Part shown: piece by piece, positions 1 through 5,737 of the stretch | Position numbering within the stretch: the stretch's first letter is position 1 | Layout of the letters: every line of letters starts with the position of its first letter | Assembly (NCBI GenBank): GCA_050053515.1 | Contig: JASFTQ010000141.1 | Location: 1 to 11,203, forward strand | Length of the DNA: 11,203 nt | Source: G020354645 sp050053515 | Lineage (GTDB): Bacteria > Desulfobacterota > Desulfobacteria > Desulfobacterales > G020354645 | Direction: 5' to 3' | Position numbers and translations under genes: made by a program | The notes under the pieces: model-generated | Database searches by the model: none | The model's input: the letters and a program-made list of their open reading frames with translations, nothing else | What the model was told of the DNA's origin: nothing

Positions 1-234
1 TTCATCTCCTTCAGGGTGATGATGGCAATTCTCACAGGTTATCCCATAACCGGATATGTCGGTATGGGTTTCATGACTAAAAAACACATTGCCGGCCGCT
101 ACTTTATACATGAGCCTTATGGGCTGATCCAATGGTCTTGCAGAAAAAGCGGTATAAGCATAGCATGCACCTCCTAAAATGAATAATACGATTGCCAACC
201 CGTATGCCAGCATGAGGTCCTTCTTTGAGGTCAT
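1..234 (-). CDS. Cytochrome c3-family multihaem protein, N-terminal part (cut by window edge)
   Basis: An open frame begins at ATG 234-232 and runs off the left edge after 78 residues. Residues 1-5 are MTSKK, followed by one hydrophobic stretch (about 8-30) that looks like an uncleaved signal-anchor or signal peptide. Then come FSHETH (52-57) and a CxxCH haem-attachment motif at C67, C70, H71, followed by two more His. A FSHxxH segment ahead of CxxCHH is the usual pattern of the class III cytochrome c (c3/c7) fold, where the upstream His is the distal haem ligand. The product is therefore probably a membrane-tethered periplasmic electron-transfer protein with further haems beyond the edge. 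Cys24 in GGACYA is a weak lipobox-like site. An AGGA Shine-Dalgarno-like sequence lies 10 nt before the ATG. Such proteins work with Rnf, Qrc or other redox complexes, but nothing here shows which. It probably has its own promoter and is not part of the division cluster. The family is reasonably sure; the exact role is unknown. Confidence 0.8.
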   Translation of the reverse strand, partial: MTSKKDLMLAYGLAIVLFILGGACYAYTAFSARPLDQPIRLMYKVAAGNVFFSHETHTDISGYGITCENCHHHPEGDE

Positions 235-292
235 ACCCGATTATTCCTTTCAAAGCGCGATCATAAATGCAATGAATCAAGAGTGCTCCCCT

Positions 293-321
293 ATCATAAC
301 GGGATAAAGCTTGCAAGTCAT
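293..321 (-). promoter_or_regulatory. Candidate sigma-70 promoter for the cytochrome gene
   Basis: On the minus strand, ATGACT (-35, 4/6 matches, positions 321-316) and TATGAT (-10, 5/6, positions 298-293) are separated by exactly 17 bp. Transcription would start near 286, giving a leader of about 50 nt before the cytochrome ATG at 234. The rest of the 182-bp gap between this gene and the radical SAM gene shows only a small GCCT/AGGC hairpin at the radical SAM stop codon, without a T-run, so no convincing terminator is visible. This is prediction from sequence only. Confidence 0.4.
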
Positions 322-416
322 TTTTGGTGGGATGACGAGTTATGACACAGACTGTTTGCGGGTGGTGGTTGGCTTCGGAGGGTTATTTTGAGAGTCACAA
401 TATAAGACAGGCCTGC

Positions 417-2162
417 TCAGGCTTCCGTGCGATCCTGGCAGACACCGCAGATGCTGCAGGATTCAAGGGGGCAGGGCGGAGATGTCTTTTCTTGGATGGC
501 TCTTTTGTACTCCTGAGCCAGGAAGGATTTTTTGATACCATGATCGATAAAATCCCATGGTAGCAGCTCATCCAGAGCCCGCTCGCGAAGGGTATAAAAA
601 TCGGGATTAAGCGACGTTGCTTTAAAGGTTTGGGGCCAATTGCCCTTGTTGTGGTGCGCCAGCAGCAAAATATCCGCCACCCGACGATCCCCGCGGGACA
701 AAAGACCCTGGATATGGGCCCAGCGCGGTATATCCGCGTGAATCTTCACATTGGCCACCTTCTTAAGCGCTGTTTTTATCTTTTTAATCTTTCCTTTGAG
801 GGTGGGTATATCATCCATTGCCACCCACTGAAAGGGGGTAAACGGCTTCGGTACGAATGAATTCAGGCTTACCGTAATCCCCCCCATTCGCCGCTGGGGT
901 CGACTCGATAGAAGGAAGCGGTGTTTTATTTTTTTGCACAGCTTGATGATTCCTTCTACATCCTCTGAAGTCTCGGTGGGCAGCCCGATCATAAAATAAA
1001 GCTTCAGGTTTGGAATACCACTTTTTACCAGAGTTTCAACCGCGTTGAGCAGCGTATCTTCCGGAATAGCCTTGTTGATTACGCGCCGCATGCGCTCAGA
1101 GCCTGCATCCGGAGCGATGGTTGCAGTTTTGGTTCGGCTGCGTTTCAGCACCGATATCAGCTCGGGATAAAGCGCGTCGGCTCGCAATGAACTAAAAGAA
1201 AACGTGACATCCTCATTTTGATAACGCTCACAAAGCTTCTTGATTTCGGGAAAATCCGACACGGCCGTTCCCACCAGGCCGATTTTATCGGTGAATTCCA
1301 TGCCCTGCCGGATACCTTCCTGCAGCTGGGCAACCGTCCGAAAACGTGGTGGCCGGTATACAAATCCGGCGCTGCAAAAGCGACAACCATGGGGACAGCC
1401 CCTGCCGACCTCTACTAGAAAAGTATCGTCAAAGGCAGTATTCGGAGTAATGATGCTGCTGCACGTCAGAACCTCGGAGAGGTCCATCAGGCTGGCGCGT
1501 TTTATTGTATGCGGCACTTTTGCAAGGGGGGTGAAAGCGCGAAGTGTTCCATCCGGGTTGTAGGTTGTTGCGTAAAGAGCAGGCACATATGCCCCGGGGA
1601 CCTCTCGAGCGATGGCTTTCAACGTATTTTGTCTGCCGGAAGTGGTCCTAAGGTCAAATTCACGCAGGCATTCCGCTAACCGCTCGATCATTATTTCCGA
1701 TTCGCCGATCAGGAACCCGTCAATAAACGGAGCTAACGGTTCCGGATTTAAAAAACAAGCCACCCCGCCGACAATTACCAGGGGATGGGGGGCGCTTCGA
1801 TCACGAGCGGGCAGGGGGAGCCCTGAATCGCTCAGGGTTGTTAAAATATTGGGATAGTCATTTTCGAAAGACACGGAAAATGCAATGATATCAAATTCAC
1901 CGATGTCTCGACCGGACTCAACTGTTTTAACGCGAAAGGATTTTCGGTTGTTTTTTTCCGGCAAAAAGGCCCTTTCACAGATCAGGTCCTCAATTTGGTT
2001 GAATAACTGATACGTGGCCTGGAAACCGAGATTGGACATGCCGACATGATAGACATTGGGATAAACAAGGGCGACAGAGAAACGAGCCCTTTTTTTCTCC
2101 CGGACCTTGCCGATTTCGTGCTCAGCAAATTTTTGGGATGATTTTCCGTATTTGAATACCAT
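417..2162 (-). CDS. Radical SAM protein of the TIGR03960-like family (B12-binding-like N-terminus), function unknown
   Basis: This is a 581-residue protein. Residues about 28-165 form an alpha/beta region like the N-terminal cobalamin-binding-type domain found before many radical SAM domains (VALVYPNVYHVGMSNLG at 30-46), but no DxHxxG cobalamin-ligand motif is present. The radical SAM core spans about 245-470. Its Cys256-x3-Cys260-x2-Cys263 motif (GRGCPHGCRFC) should bind the [4Fe-4S] cluster that cleaves S-adenosylmethionine. The C-terminus has a second group of cysteines (C564, C569, C572, C575) that may bind another metal or cluster. This arrangement matches the uncharacterised family I know as TIGR03960; many relatives carry a fused C-terminal domain (TIGR03936, DUF2344) that is absent here. 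The ATG lies 9 bp after the ftsZ stop and has no clear Shine-Dalgarno, suggesting translational coupling to ftsZ. The substrate is unknown. Family call fairly sure, function not. Confidence 0.85.
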   Translation of the reverse strand: MVFKYGKSSQKFAEHEIGKVREKKRARFSVALVYPNVYHVGMSNLGFQATYQLFNQIEDLICERAFLPEKNNRKSFRVKTVESGRDIGEFDIIAFSVSFENDYPNILTTLSDSGLPLPARDRSAPHPLVIVGGVACFLNPEPLAPFIDGFLIGESEIMIERLAECLREFDLRTTSGRQNTLKAIAREVPGAYVPALYATTYNPDGTLRAFTPLAKVPHTIKRASLMDLSEVLTCSSIITPNTAFDDTFLVEVGRGCPHGCRFCSAGFVYRPPRFRTVAQLQEGIRQGMEFTDKIGLVGTAVSDFPEIKKLCERYQNEDVTFSFSSLRADALYPELISVLKRSRTKTATIAPDAGSERMRRVINKAIPEDTLLNAVETLVKSGIPNLKLYFMIGLPTETSEDVEGIIKLCKKIKHRFLLSSRPQRRMGGITVSLNSFVPKPFTPFQWVAMDDIPTLKGKIKKIKTALKKVANVKIHADIPRWAHIQGLLSRGDRRVADILLLAHHNKGNWPQTFKATSLNPDFYTLRERALDELLPWDFIDHGIKKSFLAQEYKRAIQEKTSPPCPLESCSICGVCQDRTEA

Positions 2163-2171
2163 CGTACAATT

Positions 2172-3347
2172 TTAATCGGCCTTTCTTCTCAAAAAAGTGG
2201 GGACTTCCAGATCATTATTGTCTATCACGATACCCCTATTGCGAGAAACGGATGAATCTCCAACCGCCTTTTTTTGACGGATAAACGTGGGCACATCATA
2301 GTCCTCGGCATTTTTAATATCAGCCGGCGTGATGTCGCGTATTTTGCCCCTGGCAGAAATATCTCCGTGTTTTTCAGCCAGTGTCGTTTCGGACTCGGTG
2401 CCGATGCCGGTTGCTATCACGGTTACCCGCATCTCCTCGCCGAGGCTGTCATCCACCACCGTTCCCCATATAATGTCCGCATTTTCACCGACTTCGTTAT
2501 ATATCCGATCCGATGCCTCGGTCATTTCCTCCATGGTCAGGTCACTGCTGCTGGTGATGTTCATTAGGACACCCGTGGCTCCGGCAATGGAAATATCCTC
2601 CAGCAGCGGATGGGAGATTGCGCGCTCTGCTGCCAAGGTGGCCCGATTTTCACCACTGGCGATGCCAATTCCCATAATGGCCATCCCGGCCTTGGACATA
2701 ACTGTTTTTACATCCGCGAAATCAAGGTTGACCAATCCCGGCATCATTATCAAATCGGTGATGCCTCGAACAGAATGCAACAAAACCTCATCTGCTTTCC
2801 TGAACATTTCAAGCATGGTGGCATTTTTGGAGGCAACCCCCCTGAGCCTGTCGTTGGGTATGGTGATGGTGGTATCCGCCACCCCCTTAAGGGCTTCGAT
2901 GCCATCTTCTGCCTGACGGGCCCGTCTGCGGCCTTCGAATGAAAACGGTTTGGTAACGACGGCGACCGTTAAAGCTCCGGAATCCTTACAGATTTCAGCG
3001 ATAATCGGAGTTGCGCCGGTACCGGTGCCACCGCCCAATCCAGCCGTGATAAATACCATGTGACTGTCCTGAAGCGCATTTCGAAGCGCCTCTTCGCTTT
3101 CAAGTGCTGCTTCACGGCCAATTTGCGGATTGGCCCCGGCGCCGAGCCCTTCGGTTAATTTTTCTCCCATCTGAATCTTAACAGGAGCGTTGGAAATATC
3201 CAAGGCCTGAGCGTCCGTGTTGGCTGCAATAAATTTGACGCCTTGCAACTTGGCGGCAATCATATTATTGATCGCATTACCCCCGGCCCCTCCAACACCG
3301 ATAACCTTTAGTTTAGCCGTTTTTTCGTTGTCAATATAAGTGAACAC
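2172..3347 (-). CDS. ftsZ: Cell division protein FtsZ
   Basis: FtsZ is the tubulin-like GTPase that polymerises into the cytoplasmic Z-ring. The frame is open further upstream (to 3497), but GTG at 3347 is chosen because AAGGAGG lies 9 nt before it and the resulting start, MFTYIDNEK, precedes the conserved fold directly. A GTG at 3353 is only 3 nt from the Shine-Dalgarno. The product is 391 residues, normal for the family. Visible motifs are GVGGAGGN (17-24), the tubulin signature GGGTGTGA (105-112), and the T7 catalytic loop NLDFADVK (207-214), which completes the GTPase site of the neighbouring subunit. A short variable linker begins at about 320. The C-terminal peptide NDLEVPTFLRRK (378-389), which binds FtsA, is preceded by a similar peptide, DYDVPTFIRQKK (349-360). 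The gene is separated from ftsA by 231 bp rather than the usual few bases, and probably has a local promoter. Identification is certain; the start is very likely. Confidence 0.98.
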   Translation of the reverse strand: MFTYIDNEKTAKLKVIGVGGAGGNAINNMIAAKLQGVKFIAANTDAQALDISNAPVKIQMGEKLTEGLGAGANPQIGREAALESEEALRNALQDSHMVFITAGLGGGTGTGATPIIAEICKDSGALTVAVVTKPFSFEGRRRARQAEDGIEALKGVADTTITIPNDRLRGVASKNATMLEMFRKADEVLLHSVRGITDLIMMPGLVNLDFADVKTVMSKAGMAIMGIGIASGENRATLAAERAISHPLLEDISIAGATGVLMNITSSSDLTMEEMTEASDRIYNEVGENADIIWGTVVDDSLGEEMRVTVIATGIGTESETTLAEKHGDISARGKIRDITPADIKNAEDYDVPTFIRQKKAVGDSSVSRNRGIVIDNNDLEVPTFLRRKAD

Positions 3348-3356
3348 TTTCACCCA

Positions 3357-3363
3357 CCTCCTT
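3357..3363 (-). promoter_or_regulatory. Strong Shine-Dalgarno that fixes the ftsZ start
   Basis: AAGGAGG on the minus strand lies 9 nt upstream of GTG 3347, and this decides the start against the longer open frame that begins at 3497. It is part of a 12-bp sequence (3354-3365) that occurs again at the end of ftsA (3584-3595). Confidence 0.85.
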
Positions 3364-3373
3364 GAGTTAATAA

Positions 3374-3401
3374 ATTCTAGGTTAGGCGGTTCATGTTTCA
3401 A
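3374..3401 (-). promoter_or_regulatory. Candidate sigma-70 promoter for ftsZ, inside a repeat arm
   Basis: TTGAAA (-35, 5/6, positions 3401-3396) and TAGAAT (-10, 5/6, positions 3379-3374) are spaced 16 bp apart on the minus strand. A start near 3367 would give a leader of about 20 nt with the Shine-Dalgarno close to its 5' end. The -35 box lies within the heptamer arm of the repeat element in this gap, so the element may supply ftsZ transcription. Prediction only. Confidence 0.45.
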
Positions 3402-3411
3402 GGTTGTGCAA

Positions 3412-3495
3412 GGCCAATGTTTTAGCTTACCAACCCTCTCAGAGAATCCGGCGACGCTTGTCGCATCACTCATTGGGTGAGTGTGGTAGCTGGCC
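3412..3495 (-). other. Branched palindrome (cloverleaf-like) in the ftsZ leader region
   Basis: An outer stem pairs GGCCA (3412-3416) with TGGCC (3491-3495), continued by AGCTTACCA with TGGTAGCT (3424-3432 with 3484-3491, one bulge). These share the T at 3491, so a single fold uses one or the other at that base. It encloses two perfect hairpins: GCGAC-4 nt-GTCGC (3451-3464) and CACTCA-5 nt-TGAGTG (3467-3483). A weak CTC/GAG hairpin lies near 3436-3444. This could be the core of a mobile repeat or a structured transcript. It lacks tRNA T-loop and anticodon-arm features, and I match it to no known riboswitch. Confidence 0.4.
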
Positions 3496-3530
3496 AAAAG
3501 CAGGCATCAATGAACTGTATTCTTTGCTGA

Positions 3531-3565
3531 TAACCTTGAACGTTGAACGGGGAACCCGGAACCGC
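3531..3565 (-). repeat. Five tandem 7-nt units (NNNGTTC type)
   Basis: On the minus strand, five contiguous heptamers read GCGGTTC, CGGGTTC, CCCGTTC, AACGTTC and AAGGTTA. The GTT core is kept while the first three bases vary. The opposite arm at 3386-3406 has three such units in inverted orientation (GCGGTTC, ATGTTTC, AAGGTTG). The 7-nt period is direct observation; what made it is unknown. Confidence 0.65.
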
Positions 3566-3578
3566 TCAATTTTTAATG

Positions 3579-4805
3579 TTATACCACCTCCTTGAACCAC
3601 CGTTTCATGCGGGTCATGACCCGGTTGAATATATTATTATCGCGGATTCTAAACTTTTTCGAATCCCTGTTTCTCGCCCCGTAAATGACAAGGCCCACAC
3701 CGGTGGCGTACATGGGATTGTTGACCACATCAACCAGACCACTGATCCCACAGGGTTTGCCCAGCCGGGTGGGAAGATTGAAAACCGATTCAGCCACCTC
3801 GGCAACACCTTCCAACAGCGCTGAACCGCCGCTTAGGACAATTCCTGAGGGAATTGCATTTTCCATTCCCGCCCGGTAAATTTCTCTCTGAATTAAAGTA
3901 AAAATCTCTTCGGTGCGGGGTTCCAGAATTTCTCCCAGTATCTGGCGCGGGAGTTTGCGGGATTCACGCCCCCCCATACCGGGGACCTCGATGGTTTCAT
4001 CACTGTTTATGCTGCGAGTAACACAGGTGCCGTATTTTGTCTTAATCTTTTCGGCTTCTGCATGGGGGGCACGCAACCCGATGGCTATGTCATTTGTGAG
4101 ATTGTTGCCGCCCAATGCCAGAACAAAGGTATGCTTGATATTCTTGCCGGCAAAGACCGCCAAATCCGTGGTGCCCCCCCCCAGATCCAGCAGTCCCGTA
4201 CCCAGCTGTTTTTCCTCCTCGGTCAATACCGCCTCGCCGGAGGCCAGCGATTCCAATACGATATCACATACATCCAGGCCTGAACGGTTGGCGCATTTGA
4301 CGATGTTATGGGCAGAGGTAACCGCCCCGGTTACAATGTGAATTTTTGCTTCAAGTCTCACACCAGCCATGCCGATAGGATTTTGGATACCCGGTTCATC
4401 ATCGACGATGTATTCTTGGGGGAGCACGTGAATGACTTCTCGATCCATTGGGATTGCCACAGCCCTTGCAGCATCAATGACGCGCTCCACATCGTTCTCC
4501 GTTATTTCGTTTCCCTTTATTGCCACAATTCCCCGACTGTTGAAGCCGGTGATGTGTCCCCCCGCGATCCCCGCATAAACGGATGATATCTCACAGCCGG
4601 CCATAAGCTCCGCTTCTTCCACCGCTTTTTTTATCGATTCCACGGTCGATTCGATATTAACGACGACACCTTTCCGGAGCCCGATAGAAGGATGCGTGCC
4701 GATGCCGATGATGTTGATCTGGTCACCGGACACCTCACCGACCACGGCACAGATTTTTGTCGTTCCTATATCAAGGCCGACGACAATTTGATCCTGTCCC
4801 TGCAT
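3579..4805 (-). CDS. ftsA: Cell division protein FtsA
   Basis: FtsA is the actin-like ATPase that anchors FtsZ filaments to the inner membrane and recruits later divisome proteins. The 408-residue length is typical. Visible motifs are phosphate-1 GLDIGTTK (10-17), phosphate-2 LDLGGGTTDL (206-215) and the adenosine-binding GIVLSGGSALLEG (321-333). The FtsA-specific 1C subdomain falls between about 84 and 162. The C-terminus, NRVMTRMKRWFKEVV (394-408), fits the amphipathic membrane-targeting helix. The ATG is supported by AAGGAGG (4812-4818), 6 nt upstream, which overlaps the ftsQ stop codon; only 11 bp separate the genes, so translation is probably coupled. The last codons (FKEVV) include AAGGAGGTGG, the same sequence used as the ftsZ Shine-Dalgarno, which suggests that ftsZ may once have followed directly. 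Identification is certain. Confidence 0.97.
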   Translation of the reverse strand: MQGQDQIVVGLDIGTTKICAVVGEVSGDQINIIGIGTHPSIGLRKGVVVNIESTVESIKKAVEEAELMAGCEISSVYAGIAGGHITGFNSRGIVAIKGNEITENDVERVIDAARAVAIPMDREVIHVLPQEYIVDDEPGIQNPIGMAGVRLEAKIHIVTGAVTSAHNIVKCANRSGLDVCDIVLESLASGEAVLTEEEKQLGTGLLDLGGGTTDLAVFAGKNIKHTFVLALGGNNLTNDIAIGLRAPHAEAEKIKTKYGTCVTRSINSDETIEVPGMGGRESRKLPRQILGEILEPRTEEIFTLIQREIYRAGMENAIPSGIVLSGGSALLEGVAEVAESVFNLPTRLGKPCGISGLVDVVNNPMYATGVGLVIYGARNRDSKKFRIRDNNIFNRVMTRMKRWFKEVV

Positions 4806-4816
4806 TATAAACCTCC

Positions 4817-5737
4817 TTAAGATCCTTTGCGGGGTTTTGGGTTTTTCATCGGGACTAAGACCACCCGATTTAAATTATTGAGGTCGATCGAATCAAAGTC
4901 CGCAAAGCGTTTTATTTTTCCATTTTTGATATAATTAAAGACTTTACGAAGCACGGCATATTTCTGGGGAAAATCGTGATAGCCCAACCGAATCTCCCGG
5001 ACGATATTCGTTGGGTAAAGCGTCAGCCCGATATTCTTATCAACCCGGATTTGTTTGATGCCATCGTTTTTCAATATACTCCCGGTCTTTTGACCTAAAT
5101 TTAGAACTTCCATCACCGCATTTAGCGGATTCAATTCGGGTTGCCCATCACCGGGGCGCTTGGTCCCGGAGGCGGCGGGGTGGCTATTTCCTTCAAAACG
5201 ATATTGTTTGTCGCCCCCGGCAATCTTGATATCCGAGTATCGCAAACCGCGGATATGGGGGAGATGGTCAGGGTCGGACCTCTCTTTTTTCTTAAAGAGG
5301 AAACCTTTGTCACTCATCAGATATTTAGGTCCCAGATCGACCACCGCCACCGGTATATGCTCCTGGATAGAGATGCGAATTTTATCCGGGATTTCCCTGC
5401 GAATCGCTGCTTCGGCGATCCATGGATGGGCGAGCAGTTTTTTTCTTACGCTCGATAGATTTACCGCCAGTATGTTCGTACCCATCTCAATCTGCGCGTG
5501 TTCGAGTATTTGGGCCGGCGATAGCCTCTGGTTGCCGGTAACGAACAGGTTTTTTGCGCTGAAATAATTACTTTGCGTAATGAGATCATGGATCATGATA
5601 AACGCCAGACTCAGAAAAATTAGCAGAGCAACTCCCATTACCGTTTTAATATAAAAGCCGAATTGCCCGACGGGATCGGAGCGTTTCTTTAAATTTCCCT
5701 TACGATAATATTTTTTTGAATTACTCCTGGCGACCAA
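4817..5737 (-). CDS. ftsQ: Cell division protein FtsQ (DivIB family)
   Basis: FtsQ is the bitopic inner-membrane protein that links the cytoplasmic ring to the periplasmic FtsB/FtsL and FtsW/FtsI machinery. The 306 residues show a basic cytoplasmic tail (1-30), one transmembrane helix (about 31-50), a POTRA domain (about 58-127, with FVTGNQRLSPAQI and the HPWIAEAAIRREIPD segment), and a beta domain ending near 296. A polar Gly/Pro-rich segment at about 174-201 looks like an insertion in the beta domain. The start is TTG 5737-5735: GGAGG lies 9 nt upstream and no ATG or GTG start in frame is close. The gene overlaps the end of murB by 17 bp in another frame. Weak sequence conservation is normal for this family; position before ftsA and domain order make the call safe. 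Confidence 0.93.
   Translation of the reverse strand: MVARSNSKKYYRKGNLKKRSDPVGQFGFYIKTVMGVALLIFLSLAFIMIHDLITQSNYFSAKNLFVTGNQRLSPAQILEHAQIEMGTNILAVNLSSVRKKLLAHPWIAEAAIRREIPDKIRISIQEHIPVAVVDLGPKYLMSDKGFLFKKKERSDPDHLPHIRGLRYSDIKIAGGDKQYRFEGNSHPAASGTKRPGDGQPELNPLNAVMEVLNLGQKTGSILKNDGIKQIRVDKNIGLTLYPTNIVREIRLGYHDFPQKYAVLRKVFNYIKNGKIKRFADFDSIDLNNLNRVVLVPMKNPKPRKGS

Larger units (their letters stand above)
3354..3595. repeat. MITE-like repeat structure filling the ftsA-ftsZ gap
   Basis: The 231-bp gap is built symmetrically. An exact 12-bp direct repeat (TCAAGGAGGTGG on the minus strand) lies at 3354-3365 and 3584-3595. Inside it on each side is an AT-rich stretch of 18-20 bp. Then come imperfect inverted arms at 3386-3406 and 3531-3565, both beginning GCGGTTC at their outer end and ending in a (T)TCAAGGTT stretch at the inner end. 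The centre is a branched palindrome (3412-3495). This is the layout of a small non-autonomous mobile element with a target duplication. The caution is that AAGGAGGTGG is also a near-perfect Shine-Dalgarno, so its recurrence has another possible explanation, and one copy lies within the end of ftsA. No coding frame is visible in the gap. I do not recognise a named family. Confidence 0.5.

Noticed and set aside
104..316. 70-residue minus-strand open frame covering the cytochrome start
   Set aside because: It is in another frame from the CxxCH-containing cytochrome and shows no recognisable features; the candidate cytochrome promoter also lies within it.
411..424. Terminator after the radical SAM gene
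   Set aside because: The GCCT/AGGC stem is only 4 bp and no T-run follows.
2329..2916. 195-residue plus-strand open frame opposite ftsZ
   Set aside because: It lies wholly inside conserved ftsZ coding sequence, has Ser/Ile/Met-rich composition typical of an antisense shadow, and no family resemblance.
3412..3495. Possible tRNA or riboswitch because of the cloverleaf-like fold
   Set aside because: No T-loop consensus, anticodon arm or acceptor stem of the right size is present on either strand, and conserved cores of TPP, SAM, glycine or c-di-GMP riboswitches are not matched; a short CTGAGAG string alone is not enough.
3348..3497. Longer FtsZ starting at 3497 (50 extra residues)
   Set aside because: The extra part is translated palindrome and repeat sequence unlike any FtsZ, and the strong Shine-Dalgarno at 3357-3363 points to GTG 3347.
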